The notes: generated from the sequence alone by a model not told the origin. Positions 17,764-27,904 are shown, counted from the first letter of the stretch. The stretch is 64,000 nt of DNA from Endozoicomonas_A sp049275935 (GCF_049275935.1 NZ_CP184830.1:4154001-4218000), one strand, 5' to 3'. Translations and numbers: made by a program.

Positions 17764-19818
17764 TTATTCTGCATCCATAAAGACCAGATAACGTCGTGAA
17801 TCCAGACCTATTTTCTCGAGATAGGCAAGACTGCAGCTCCGCACTTCTTCAGGGGAATAATCTTTGGATGCCTTGATGTCAGCAGGAACGGGTTCCAGAG
17901 GTATATTGTCACGCCGACACTGGTGGATATATTGAAACCAGGCCTGCAAGAATTCATTGACCAGTTGTACCTCTTCAGCTGTTTTCGGACAGCGGAAAAA
18001 ACGGAATTCCATTGTTGGAAGCGCATTGATGGCAGCTGTTCCGTTGATATGTAATAACGAGATCGCCATGTACTTTTCTGCAGCGCCTGCGAGTGCATCA
18101 TTTTCTTCACATGGCATACACCTCCATTTCCCGGTCATATGCTGAAAGTCGGTCATCTGAACAAATCGACTGTAAAAACCAGTAAACTGTTTCAGGTTTT
18201 CCATTTTTTCTTCATCGGTTGCTCCTTGCAAATTGCTGCTGCAATAATCCCCATCCATTAGTCTCGTATTGTAATGGGCAATCATTTGATTCATCCTGAC
18301 TATCGCGATATCCTTCAGCTTCTCAAAATCACTGAATGTTTTATGCCATTGCGCCTCGCTATCTGAGACAATCCGTTTTTCATTACCGAAAAATCTGAGT
18401 AAATAGGGGTTGTTTTGTAATTCACATTCGATTGCCATGATAATTGCGGGATCACCGCCCGTTGCACTCAACACATCAACATGTTTGTGCCCGGAGCTAT
18501 AACTGATAACCCTATTGTTGCGCATGAAGTTAATCGCACTAATCACCTTTTTAAAGCAGTCATGGGCTTGTTTATCATCTAAGTGGTATGGCTTGCAGTT
18601 TATCTCAAGACACTCAACTGTATCCACAAACGAGGTAATCTCAAAATCACTGTTCAGGGTATACCGCCTCTTGTATGGTTCAATCCAACCAAGGAACTTA
18701 AAGCCCTGCTCTTCAAGGTGCTCTCCAAGAGGATACAGGGCTTTACGCCTCGCTTCACTTTTTGAGCCCGATAAAGTGTTAATATAGTATTCGAACTCTT
18801 CTCCAAATTTAAGGCATGGACTCATCAATGGGTACTCGCTGCTCCCCACGAATTCAGACTTTTTGGCAAACAGGTTGTCAATAACATGTATATAGCGTCG
18901 TTCAAATATTTCTTTCATTATCGATTTGTTGAATGTTTCGCGCAGGTCATCATCGATGCGTAAAACACACGACAACAAATTATTATTGAGACTGTCAGCA
19001 GAAGCTTTGGCAATCTCAATAAAATGGGATTCATGTTTGTAAATAAAACCAAATATAGCGATTAGCTCGGAAAACTTGCCGTAATGCGACAGGATAGTTT
19101 CAAAAAATTCAAACAGTTCCCTGCGAAGAGCCCAGGGTATACTATCGCAATTCTTCCAGACTGGGATATAACCGGTTTCCGCAAGATAATCAATCAGCAT
19201 TTCAGAGAGATCATAATTAAGACCTTCATGTTTAAAATAGTTCTCGTTAGATTTTACTCCTTCTGAATGCTCTTGAAATATTTTCTTCAGGACATCACAG
19301 ATCTCAGTAACCCGTCTGGCTTCGATTGTCTGGTCTGGCAAATATCGATTTTGTTCTCTTGCAAAAAAACCACGGTCTTCCTGGAGGCCCTCCTTGTATA
19401 ATATAAAACCGATAAAAATATTGAGTGCCTCATCGGTTTTATCATCCTCCTTCGTTTCTTCAATCTGGTTTTCCGGTTCTTTAACGTCAGACTTTTCGAT
19501 GGTTATTTTTTGATAATGCAATGTTTTGATAAGGTTCTGCAGCGTTTCCCGAAGATGTACAGCTGTGGACAGTGGCGTCAGGTGAATATCATGACCTGAA
19601 GCGGATACTGGGCCAGGCCCGTCAAAGAGGGCAAGGTTAGAAACCTTGCGCTGTACAACAGGTTGCTCTGAACCCGTGTAGTGATGTTCGCGATTAGCTG
19701 GTAAATAAACCTCTGCCGCGTTGTTGCTGCCAGGCAGTCTGGCAACGCTGTCCTGTAGCGAGTAGGGCTCATTTCCGATGGTGGGGCCATTGAAGGCTCC
19801 AGACTGCGATATATTCAT
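17764..19818 (-). CDS. Large protein with an amidoligase-like (COOH-NH2 ligase) C-terminal domain
   Basis: A 684-residue protein. I recognise the motif series of the amidoligase family (glutamine-synthetase/GCS fold): G339-x-E341-x-E343 (KFGEEFEYYIN), an ExNxKP element near E405 (VECLEINCKPYH), a His pair in GHKHVDV (443-449), and the EFR motif with a following Thr (TMEFRFFRCPKT, 602-613). These fit metal/ATP-binding residues that join a carboxylate to an amine. About 330 residues precede the domain: the first 130 look disordered and polar, and the rest is helical. No secretion signal of the Sec type is seen. Its context, a lone gene between pilus operons, and the disordered N-terminus would fit an effector, but that is inference. 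AGGG precedes the ATG by 9 bases. Confidence 0.6.
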   Translation of the reverse strand: MNISQSGAFNGPTIGNEPYSLQDSVARLPGSNNAAEVYLPANREHHYTGSEQPVVQRKVSNLALFDGPGPVSASGHDIHLTPLSTAVHLRETLQNLIKTLHYQKITIEKSDVKEPENQIEETKEDDKTDEALNIFIGFILYKEGLQEDRGFFAREQNRYLPDQTIEARRVTEICDVLKKIFQEHSEGVKSNENYFKHEGLNYDLSEMLIDYLAETGYIPVWKNCDSIPWALRRELFEFFETILSHYGKFSELIAIFGFIYKHESHFIEIAKASADSLNNNLLSCVLRIDDDLRETFNKSIMKEIFERRYIHVIDNLFAKKSEFVGSSEYPLMSPCLKFGEEFEYYINTLSGSKSEARRKALYPLGEHLEEQGFKFLGWIEPYKRRYTLNSDFEITSFVDTVECLEINCKPYHLDDKQAHDCFKKVISAINFMRNNRVISYSSGHKHVDVLSATGGDPAIIMAIECELQNNPYLLRFFGNEKRIVSDSEAQWHKTFSDFEKLKDIAIVRMNQMIAHYNTRLMDGDYCSSNLQGATDEEKMENLKQFTGFYSRFVQMTDFQHMTGKWRCMPCEENDALAGAAEKYMAISLLHINGTAAINALPTMEFRFFRCPKTAEEVQLVNEFLQAWFQYIHQCRRDNIPLEPVPADIKASKDYSPEEVRSCSLAYLEKIGLDSRRYLVFMDAE

Positions 19819-19971
19819 ATACTTAATCCCTGAAGTATTGTGTTCCTTGAGTATATTTTGACCTTTAAATCCAAAAAAAGTTCAAAGAAAGACAATAAAG
19901 ACTGATGAGCTAGCTGCTTGAGAAAATCAGGAAAAGTGAGTCGGCGGCATATGCCGATTATTAATGACTGA

Positions 19972-20000
19972 TTGCTAAATTCTGGTCGCAGTGATAAAAA
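19972..20000 (+). promoter_or_regulatory. Possible sigma-70 promoter of estA
   Basis: TTGCTA and TAAAAA are spaced by 17 bases, 54 bases before the estA start. A perfect 12-bp palindrome, CGGCATATGCCG, lies just upstream at 19944-19955 and could be an operator for this gene or the divergent one. Match quality is moderate. Confidence 0.35.
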
Positions 20001-20053
20001 TAGCCTCACAATACTGCATATAAAAATCATCACAATAATAATAAGGAAAGAAG

Positions 20054-21919
20054 ATGAAGCGGAAAATTCTATCTGCGGCTGTGGCTGCAGTCGTATCTTT
20101 TGGTGCTCAGGCCGAGCAGCCCTTCAGTGACTTTTACGTGTTTGGTGACAGCTTGCTGGATACAGGCAACCTGTCTTATGCGACAAATGATGGCGGAGTC
20201 ATAGCGACTGAATTGCTGGCTAAGGCCCTGGGATTGGATATTGATACTCTTGCCAATGGCGGTAATAACTATGCAGTCGGGGGCTATCAAACCGCCGATG
20301 TTCTGGATTCTATTGTTGGTGGGGTTGCCCTTCAGGATGATGCAAATACTGTTACGGTCAGTGGAGGAAGCAATTTTAATTCTTACTTGATTGATAACCC
20401 TTCGGCCTCTGGAAATGCACTTTACTTGCTCGATGGTGGGGGGAATGATTTACGGGGAACATGGTCGAGCGCGCCCGATCAAGCGGCTGCGATTCAGGCA
20501 TCAGCCCAGAATATGGCTACAGCGGTGGGTGCTCTGAGTGCTGCTGGTGCCAACTATATTATGTTGGCAAATTTGCCTGATATGGGGCGGATTCCCCTTA
20601 CTCAACTGGCTGCTCTGGCTGATCCGAATCAGGCCACTGGGGCAAGTACTGCTGCTGCTGGTTACAACCAGGCGCTTGAAATTTTTGTCAACCAAACCGG
20701 TGCCAATGTCATACCGGTAGATTTTCAGGGTTTTATTGATCTTATTATCAGGGACGCTGATCAATTTGGTTTTGCCTCAGGCGTCGATGCAGCTGTCACC
20801 GTCGCTCCAATCGATCAGGTGTATACCTGTTATGACAATGGTGAGGCGGGTACTGGTGCTTCAAGCACATGCTTCGAGCATCCGGTCTATGGGGTTGATG
20901 GCACTGCTCCGGACCCTGACAGCCTGATTTTTAATGATTTTTTGCACCCCACCGGCAAAACCCATGCTCTGGCTGCAGATTACATGGCGGATATCATTAT
21001 AGCCCCCAGAAAAGTGGGGTTGTTACCGCAGATGGGCTTGAGTGCAGCTCGCAGTCAATTCAGTGCAGTTACCAATGAAATGCGTCAGTCCCGCTGGAAG
21101 GATGTAAAAAGTGGCTGGTTTATCAGTGGCGCTTCGGGGGCCAATGAGCTGGATGGCGGCTTAAGTCCCGACGATGATCGTTATTCATCCACTGTGGGAT
21201 TGATCAAAGGCCTGGATGACAACCATTTTTTGGGTATTGCTGTTACTCTGGGACAGAATGAGCTGGACGTCGATGGTTCATCGTTTGAGGCAAACAATTA
21301 TGGTCTGAATATTCTTTATGGTTATCGTGAAGGTGCCTGGTTTTTAGAAGGTGCACTGGGTTATACCAATATGGACTATGCAGATCTTGCGCGTGATTTC
21401 AATATAGGTTCGCAGTCTTATACTGCCAAAGGGGATACCGAAGGCCATGCTGTTGGTCTGGATCTTCTGGCTGGCTATAACCTGCTCGATGAATCGTCTC
21501 AGTTTGTTTTTGGTCCCGTTCTCGGATTACAAGCCATTCATGCTTCTGTTAACGGTTATACCGAGAGTGGCGGAGAAATTTCCAATTACAAATGGGGGAA
21601 TCAATCCACAGAAAGCATGCAGCTGCGTGCCGGTTTTATGGGTAGTATGCAGCTCACGGAGACTATTGCCTTCAACGCCGAGATGTATCATACCGATGAG
21701 CAGGAAGGTGGCTTTGAGAGCATTAACGTCACCAATACCAATCTGAATTTTGGGCAGTACAACCTGCCTGGAGCTTATGTGGATGAAGGTGGCTTTGCTA
21801 CGGCTAATCTGGGCGCCGTTATGGAATTGGGCAATGGCAAGTTGGGGCTGAATTATAACTATAGCGGTCAGGGTGATGGCTCTGAGCTGGTCAGTTTGAC
21901 GTATTCGGCTGCTTTCTAA
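20054..21919 (+). CDS. estA: EstA-type GDSL lipase/esterase autotransporter
   Basis: A 621-residue type Va autotransporter, close in length to P. aeruginosa EstA (646). The signal peptide ends near AQA. The GDSL hydrolase domain follows: block I FYVFGDSLLDTGN with the nucleophile Ser, block III GGGNDLRG with oxyanion Asn, and block V NDFLHPTGKTH with the Asp-x-x-His of the triad. From about residue 330 a 12-stranded autotransporter barrel (SGWFISGASGANELDGG, VGLIKGLDDNHFLGIAVTLG) ends in LVSLTYSAAF with terminal Phe. It would be an esterase anchored on the cell surface. The RBS AAGGAAAG is close to the ATG. In Pseudomonas, EstA affects motility and rhamnolipid production. It stands between pilus operons B and C. 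Confidence 0.92.
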   Translation: MKRKILSAAVAAVVSFGAQAEQPFSDFYVFGDSLLDTGNLSYATNDGGVIATELLAKALGLDIDTLANGGNNYAVGGYQTADVLDSIVGGVALQDDANTVTVSGGSNFNSYLIDNPSASGNALYLLDGGGNDLRGTWSSAPDQAAAIQASAQNMATAVGALSAAGANYIMLANLPDMGRIPLTQLAALADPNQATGASTAAAGYNQALEIFVNQTGANVIPVDFQGFIDLIIRDADQFGFASGVDAAVTVAPIDQVYTCYDNGEAGTGASSTCFEHPVYGVDGTAPDPDSLIFNDFLHPTGKTHALAADYMADIIIAPRKVGLLPQMGLSAARSQFSAVTNEMRQSRWKDVKSGWFISGASGANELDGGLSPDDDRYSSTVGLIKGLDDNHFLGIAVTLGQNELDVDGSSFEANNYGLNILYGYREGAWFLEGALGYTNMDYADLARDFNIGSQSYTAKGDTEGHAVGLDLLAGYNLLDESSQFVFGPVLGLQAIHASVNGYTESGGEISNYKWGNQSTESMQLRAGFMGSMQLTETIAFNAEMYHTDEQEGGFESINVTNTNLNFGQYNLPGAYVDEGGFATANLGAVMELGNGKLGLNYNYSGQGDGSELVSLTYSAAF

Positions 21920-21937
21920 GCCGGGACGTGACCTTTT

Positions 21938-22200
21938 CATAAAAAGAGTCAAACTGGAGCTGGGTTACATCGTCTTTCGTTATCCATCAGGAAGCCGGAG
22001 GCGGTATCAGCAATCACGAACTGAATTCACAAACCTCGGGCAGAATGTCATGACGACAGATCTTTGGCATTCCCCGGGGAAGCCCTTAATCTCCCGATTC
22101 GTGTCAATTCTTTGAAGCCTTTTTATCAGGTGCTATCCGGCTCACACCTGGATAAGCCGCCTGTCATTCCCTGAATCTCTGGTCTTGCTTTTTTTCCTAA
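21938..22200 (+). pseudogene. Decayed copy of the 3' end of a B-type pilY1 and its downstream flank
   Basis: From CATAAAAAGAGTCAA at 21938 the DNA matches the last ~190 bases of operon B pilY1 (from 17524), with substitutions and deletions. Shared landmarks are CGTTATCCATCAGG, GGCGGTATCAG.AATCACGAACTG, GGGCAGAATGTCATG.CGACAGATCTT and GCATTCCC.GGGGAAGC. After a ~70-base insertion the flanking sequence also matches (ATTCCNTGRATCTCTGGTCTTGC at 22165-22188 against 17717-17738). Frameshifts and stops prevent coding. It lies directly before operon C, so it is probably the scar of a former pilY1 gene or of the duplication that produced the operons. Confidence 0.8.
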
Positions 22201-22233
22201 AGTTGGAGTGTCATTCAGCAAAGGAAGCAGGTT

Positions 22234-22776
22234 GTGTTCAGGCATCGCTTCGCAATTACCCGGCCCGGGCTTGTGAAAGGGCTGACCCTTATCGAGATGA
22301 TGATCACCATTCTTTTGGTCGGCATCATTAGTTCCATAACGGTGTCCCTGGATTCGCTTGTGCAATCGTTTCGATTGGATTTTTACAATCAACGTATTTT
22401 CAGTAGTGTGGTGGTGGCTCGCAGTGAGGCGATAAAAAGAGGCGTGAATATCAGTCTCTGTCGAAGCAAAAACGGCACAAGTTGCGATACTTCAGGCAGC
22501 AACTGGAAAGCAGGCTGGATGGTTTTCACTAATCCCAACAATAACAGTTCGGTTGATACGGGTGAGGACGTTATCAGGGTATACGGAGAAATTGACAGTG
22601 ATGTCACGATTAATCTGAATGCCGGTAACACATTGACATTTACCCCCAGGGGCAGCCCTTCAGTGGTGCGAACTATCAGAGTTTGTCCCACGGGAGGATT
22701 GGGCACTCCAATTAAAACCGTATCGGTCACAACGACTGGACAAATTCGAAAATCTTCTTCCACAGGTAATTGTTGA
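22234..22776 (+). CDS. fimT: GspH/FimT-family minor pilin, first gene of operon C
   Basis: A 180-residue minor pilin that starts with GTG (AAGGA lies 8 bases upstream). The leader of about 16 residues ends in LVKG, then LTLIEMMITILLVGIISSIT with Glu +5. The GspH features are VVVARSEAIKRGVNISLCRS, a Cys pair CRSKNGTSC, and NWKAGWMVFTNPNNNSSVD. These align with the operon B copy almost element for element. The stop codon overlaps the pilV start by one base (TGATG). Confidence 0.87.
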   Translation: MFRHRFAITRPGLVKGLTLIEMMITILLVGIISSITVSLDSLVQSFRLDFYNQRIFSSVVVARSEAIKRGVNISLCRSKNGTSCDTSGSNWKAGWMVFTNPNNNSSVDTGEDVIRVYGEIDSDVTINLNAGNTLTFTPRGSPSVVRTIRVCPTGGLGTPIKTVSVTTTGQIRKSSSTGNC

Positions 22777-23321
22777 TGGAAGCACACTTAAAAGCACATA
22801 CAAAGACGTACAGAAAGGTTCCACAGAGCAAAGAGAAAGGCTTTGGTCTCATAGAAGTGTTGATAAGTGTGGTGATTTTTATGGTAGGCATTCTTGGGAT
22901 GGCGGGAATGCAGGCTCAGGCCACCAGAGCAACTCAAGACAGCCTGCAACGTTCTCAGGCGCTCTGGCTGGCGAATGAGATGTCTGAACGTATGAAGGTG
23001 AATGTTCAGGGGGTGCAGTCAGGCCGTTACCAGAGTAGAGCCCAGACCGCCAGCAGTAATCTCTCATCCTATTGTGCCGGGCCTGCTCCCAGACAATGCC
23101 TTGCCAACACCTGCACGGCTGATGAAATGGCTGATTTTGATGTTCATGATCTCATGTGCCGAAATGCCAGACTATCCGACCAGCAGATGACTGTCAGCTG
23201 TTCAGCCAGCCCCTGTAATTCTGGTGCAACGGTGTCGATAACCCTTGAATGGGAAGCCAGAGGCGGCATTGGTAGTTTGTTTCTGGCTCAGAAATCACTG
23301 ACTCTGAAATATCTACGGTAA
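22776..23321 (+). CDS. pilV: PilV-like minor pilin, operon C
   Basis: A 181-residue prepilin. I use the ATG at 22776, which overlaps the fimT stop, rather than the in-frame TTG at 22770. The leader ends in SKEKG and the helix is FGLIEVLISVVIFMVGILGM, with Glu +5. PilV features follow: AGMQAQATRATQDSLQRSQALWLANEMSERMK. The head has six or more Cys (CAGPAPRQC, CTADE, CRNARL, CSASPC), more than in the other PilV copies. It ends one base into the pilW start (TAATG). Confidence 0.87.
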   Translation: MEAHLKAHTKTYRKVPQSKEKGFGLIEVLISVVIFMVGILGMAGMQAQATRATQDSLQRSQALWLANEMSERMKVNVQGVQSGRYQSRAQTASSNLSSYCAGPAPRQCLANTCTADEMADFDVHDLMCRNARLSDQQMTVSCSASPCNSGATVSITLEWEARGGIGSLFLAQKSLTLKYLR

Positions 23322-24091
23322 TGATCAGAAAATCCTTATTCCGACAGCAAGGGTTGTCGCTGATTGAACTGATGCTGGCGCTTGTGATCGGTTTGTTAGT
23401 CAGCAGCACCTTTTTAAAACTGATGTTGAACAGCAGTCGTTCTACCTATTTCCAGGAAGATCTTGCCCTGGCCCAGGAAAATGGGCGGCATACACTGTAT
23501 CTGCTGGGTCGTGCTCTAAGACAGGCAGGCTACAGCGATGAAGTGAATAGTCTGGTGCTGCCATTCTTTACTGGCAGATGTGGCAGCGCGGCACAATGTA
23601 CATTTGATGGTGGCGGTAACAACAGCGATCAGGTGGCTGTCCAGTTTCTACCTCAGAACGGTGAAGATTGTGCGGGTAACACCGTTCCGGCGAATGAGCT
23701 GACGGCCAATGTTTACTATGTGGCTCCTGATCCGGCTAATAACAATATTGATACTCTGTTCTGCCGGGGCTACAACCCGGCAAACTCTATAGCCAGAGGT
23801 GCAGCCAGGGCTGTGATCAGTGGTGTTGAACGTCTCCAGGCTCTTTATGGCGTTACCCATAACAATACGAATAATGTACATCAGTATCTGTCGGCCAGTA
23901 CGGTCAGTGACTGGCGGGATGTCAGAAGTATCAGATTGGGCATACTTGTGAATTCTGGTCAGCAGGCTCGCTCATTTGAACAGCGAACGCGGACGTACAA
24001 CATTCTGGACAGTAATACTTTGACCTTTAACGATGGACGCCCCCGATATGTCTTTACCACAGCCTATAAACTTAACAACGCCGGATTCTAG
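23321..24091 (+). CDS. pilW: PilW-like minor pilin, operon C (short form)
   Basis: At 256 residues this is about 70-95 shorter than the PilW copies in A, B and D. The leader MIRKSLFRQQG is followed by LSLIELMLALVIGLLVSSTF with Glu +5. PilW features are ENGRHTLYLLGRALRQAGYSD and, near the end, LNNAGF after RYVFTTAYK. It lacks the FLRR motif of the other copies. Cys residues are in CGSAAQC, CAGN and CRGY. It begins on the last base of the pilV stop. Confidence 0.85.
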   Translation: MIRKSLFRQQGLSLIELMLALVIGLLVSSTFLKLMLNSSRSTYFQEDLALAQENGRHTLYLLGRALRQAGYSDEVNSLVLPFFTGRCGSAAQCTFDGGGNNSDQVAVQFLPQNGEDCAGNTVPANELTANVYYVAPDPANNNIDTLFCRGYNPANSIARGAARAVISGVERLQALYGVTHNNTNNVHQYLSASTVSDWRDVRSIRLGILVNSGQQARSFEQRTRTYNILDSNTLTFNDGRPRYVFTTAYKLNNAGF

Positions 24092-24092
24092 T

Positions 24093-24554
24093 ATGAGATC
24101 TATTCACAGAGCCAGGCAACAGGGTGCGATCATGCTTATGACCATGATCATTATGCTGGTGCTGCTATTTTCGAGTTTGTTTGTCATGGAAATGGCTATT
24201 TTTGAAGAAATGGCGGTCAGCAATGAACAGAAAGGATTACAGGTCTATCAGGTAGCGTACAGTGAGTTGGATGGACAATATAAATACCTTATCGACAACC
24301 CCAGTGTTTTACTGGATGCCAAGGCCAGTAATGTCAGCCTGACCATTGTACAGGACCAGACAGGTTGCCCTAACTCGACTCAAATCTGCCAGACTGCCAC
24401 TCTCCGATATATCGGTGAGGTACCACCGCCTCCGGGCTACAGCCTGGGCAAATACATGGGGCTGATGTTCGAAATTGATAGTGTCGCTACTTTGCTCAAG
24501 GCAGGCGCACAATCCAGTCAGACCCTGGGCTTTATCTATGTGACCACACTTTGA
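24093..24554 (+). CDS. pilX: PilX-like minor pilin, operon C
   Basis: I start this at the ATG at 24093, one base after the pilW stop; the open frame extends upstream inside pilW. This gives 153 residues. The leader is MRSIHRARQQG and the helix AIMLMTMIIMLVLLFSSLFV, then MEMAIFEEMAVSNEQKGLQVYQVAYSELDG, which corresponds to the PilX_N region although the AAE motif is replaced by VAYSE. No Shine-Dalgarno is seen, so translation is probably coupled to pilW. It is the most divergent PilX of the four. Confidence 0.75.
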   Translation: MRSIHRARQQGAIMLMTMIIMLVLLFSSLFVMEMAIFEEMAVSNEQKGLQVYQVAYSELDGQYKYLIDNPSVLLDAKASNVSLTIVQDQTGCPNSTQICQTATLRYIGEVPPPPGYSLGKYMGLMFEIDSVATLLKAGAQSSQTLGFIYVTTL

Positions 24555-24615
24555 ATCAATCTGAAGGCTTTGCTGCCGATGGAGAAGTAAGAGCGCGTGA
24601 CGGAGGATTTCCCCT

Positions 24616-27065
24616 TTGATGCATCATCTACTTCTTACATTGCTTCTCAGTCTGTTTTGGCTGTCAAAGGTAAAGTCCGACGACACAGATCTTCTGACCA
24701 ATGCATACAATAATGGCCAGACCGATACCCTGGGGTTTGCGGCACCCGGATCGGTCAGTGATGCTGCAAACGCTCTCCAAAGCTCTGATGAACTCTATTA
24801 TATCGTGCTGCGGACTGAGAATGGCCCCAGCTGGCGCGGCAACCTCAAGCGTTACCGGTTGGGTTCGGATAATCAGGTTTATGATGCCAATGGTAATTTG
24901 GCTATCAATTCATCCACCGGATTTTTTGGCGGCGTTTCCAAAAGCTTTTGGGGAAATACTTATGATGGTGGCTCTGTTAGTGAAGGGGGGATGGCTGCCC
25001 ATCTGAGTCAAAATCGGCTGGTGGTTTCCAATATTATCACTGGTAACAATCTCATCCTGAGTGCTTCGGGTAATCGTGTCAGTGAGAATAATTCAAGGAT
25101 TACCACCGGGCTTCTGGCTTTGTCCGGGAGTGGGTCGGCAACGAACCGCACCAATGTTCTCAAGTGGGCCAGAGGGGTTGATGTTGACGACGAAGACAGG
25201 GACGGTTCCATTACGGACAATCGAACCAGTATTGGTGATCCACTTCATACCCAGCCAAAAGTGATCACCTATTATAAGAACAGTGTTGGCTCAGTGGTGG
25301 ATCGAACTGTCTATTTCACCACCAACGACGGCTTTTTACACGGTGTAAATACCGCTAATGGCAGCACCGAGTTCTCATTTATTCCTAAAGAGTTGCTCGT
25401 TAACCTTAAACTCTACAAAGATAATCTGGTAGGGGGGGGGGACCACTATAGCGGCCCATCTTCCGATGCGGGTTGTGTCTGGGACTACCGAATACCCGGT
25501 AAATGCATTCCCGAGTATTGGTGCAGTTATCAGTATCGATTTTTAGATCTTCATCATACACAGAGTTGCCGTCTTAAAAATAGCACACCAAAGTCGGACG
25601 GTGACTGTTACTATAATTATTCTCTTTCTGTGCCCCCGGGAACCTGTTTAGAGCCTGAGTTTTGTGAGTATCGCTATAAGTTTGGTGATGTCCCCCTTGA
25701 TAAGAGCTGCAGGCTCAGGAGCACCCCTCAGATACCGCCTCCCCCTGTGACTAAGCCGGCCAAGCCCTACGGCATGGATGGCCCTATGACGGTATGGATA
25801 AATGATGCCAACGGTGATGGCGATGTGCTTCAGACTAATAATGGCAGTCCCGATTCTGGAGAGCATGTCTATCTTTATCTCACCATGAGGCGCGGCGGCA
25901 GTAATATCTACGCTCTTGATGTTACTGAAAGGAACAGTCCGGTATTGAAATGGGTGATTCGAGGGGACCAGGACAGGGACAATCAGGCAGATAGCATTGC
26001 AAATAACCCTGATTTTCCTGAATTGGGCCAGACCTGGTCAGCCCCAACGCTGGCAAAGGTTCGTTTTAATGGTTCTGACAGACAAGTGCTGTTATTTGGT
26101 GCTGGCTACGATCAGGATACTGATGAACAGACGACGATCGGCAATAATGACATCGGCCGGGCCATCTATATGGTGGATGCCGAAACAGGCCAGAAGCTCT
26201 GGTCTGCCGGTAACAGCGGTACCAACCTGAACCTGTCGGATATGGATTACAGTATTCCTGCTGATCTTGCGGTCATTGACATCGACAACGATGGGCTGAC
26301 GGATTACTTTTTTGCGGTGGACATTGGCGGTCAGGTCTGGCGATTCGATGTTAACCAGAATAACAGCGGAGCCTCGAACTTCGCCACGGGAGGGCGAATT
26401 GCCAACTTCTCTGGCAGCTCCAGTGCCGATGCCCGACGGTTTTATGAAAGGCCGGATGTTTCGCTGTCAAGATCGGTTGATCATTTGAACATTGTCGTAG
26501 GCAGTGGTTTCAGGGCGAAACCTCTGGGGACTCAGGTCAATGATCGGCTTTATGTATTCAGGGATCCCAACATTTACGACGCTCCTGCCAGTTATAACTA
26601 CAACAATGGTTCAGTCATTGATGAATCAGCGCTCTACGATGCCACGGCCAACCTTGTACAGCAGGGGAATGGGGTTCAGCGGGCAACGGCCCGCAGTTCT
26701 TTGGGTAGCTTGAAAGGCTGGTATATCCGCTTTGAGGTGTCTGGAGAAAAGCTGCTGGGCAGGCCCACTGTGTTCAATAATGTCCTGACCCTGACTACCT
26801 ACGCGCCTGGTAGTGGGGGTAGCAGCTTTCTCTATGTGTTGAACATTGATAATGCCAGTGCAGTAGTTGATCTTGATGGCAATAGTCAGGTTGTTAAAGG
26901 CGACCGCAAGAGAGAGCTACGATATGATATCCTGACGCCAGCGCCCGTCATTCTTAACCGTAGCAGTCAAGGCGCAGATATCTGTGTGGGTGGGGAGTGT
27001 TTTCAGGATATTCTCAGGGAAGCGGGTTCGATACCTTTCCACAAAACGTTCTGGAGGGAAAAACA

Positions 27066-27069
<4 letters not shown>
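24616..27069 (+). CDS. pilY1: Short PilY1-type protein lacking the vWA domain, with a duplicated Cys module, operon C
   Basis: An 817-residue secreted protein with a signal peptide (LLLTLLLSLFWLSKVKS). It contains only the C-terminal PilY1 region: WRGNLKRYRLGSDNQ, SIGDPLHTQPKVI, YFTTNDGFLHGVN, YLTMRRGGSNIYALDV, a calcium-loop-like DINDANGDGD/DIDNDGLTD, and GSGFRAKPLG. It has no vWA domain. At residues 287-369 two tandem modules are inserted in the propeller: C287-x9-C297-x5-C303-x14-C318 and C331-x12-C344-x5-C350-x14-C365. Each has a YxY or YRY motif after the third Cys and ends SCRL(K/R). The propeller regions resemble operon A more than B or D. The last bases overlap pilE (GTGA). Confidence 0.85.
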
Positions 27070-27470
<401 letters not shown>

Positions 27471-27481
27471 CTCTTTCCGGT

Positions 27482-27904
27482 TCACCAACATTCTGAAAAC
27501 GCTGTCCCGGCACTGTCAAAACCGGCTTTGACCCCAAGTTGATTTAAGGTGATGGTTCGACAGTCTGCATCTTCAAATTGGTTGCTGCTGCTGTTTGCTG
27601 TGGCTGTCAGGGTATAGGTGGTATTGGTGGCCGTTACGGCGATGGTGTAGTGCCCGTCCGGAGAAGTAGCTCCACCAAGATTGTTGATATCAGTGGTATA
27701 AGCATTGTCGTAGGTGTAGAATTTCTCCTGTTCTGCGGCCGCCGTCGTCAGGGCGATATGGGCGTCTGTCCTGCGACTTTCAAAGACATATTGCTGATAG
27801 GATGGAATGGCAACCGCGACAATAATGCCGATGATAGCAACGACGATCATCAGCTCGATCAGACTGAATCCATTGCCTATAGTAGGCACTGGCTCGTTAT
27901 CCAT
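27482..27904 (-). CDS. pilE: PilE-like type IV pilin, operon D
   Basis: A 140-residue prepilin. The leader MDNEPVPTIGNG precedes FSLIELMIVVAIIGIIVAVA with Glu +5. The typical continuation is YQQYVFESRRTDAHIALTTAAAEQEKFYTYDNAYT, and the head ends with two Cys (CRTITLNQLG...ECW), which probably form the D-region disulphide. AAGGAG lies 8 bases upstream of the ATG, a strong ribosome-binding site. It is 57 bases behind pilY1, so it may also have its own expression level. Confidence 0.9.
   Translation of the reverse strand: MDNEPVPTIGNGFSLIELMIVVAIIGIIVAVAIPSYQQYVFESRRTDAHIALTTAAAEQEKFYTYDNAYTTDINNLGGATSPDGHYTIAVTATNTTYTLTATANSSSNQFEDADCRTITLNQLGVKAGFDSAGTAFSECW

Noticed and set aside
27471..27481. 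Terminator between the convergent operons C and D
   Set aside because: The gap is only 11 bases and no hairpin with a T-tract is visible; the transcripts probably overlap.
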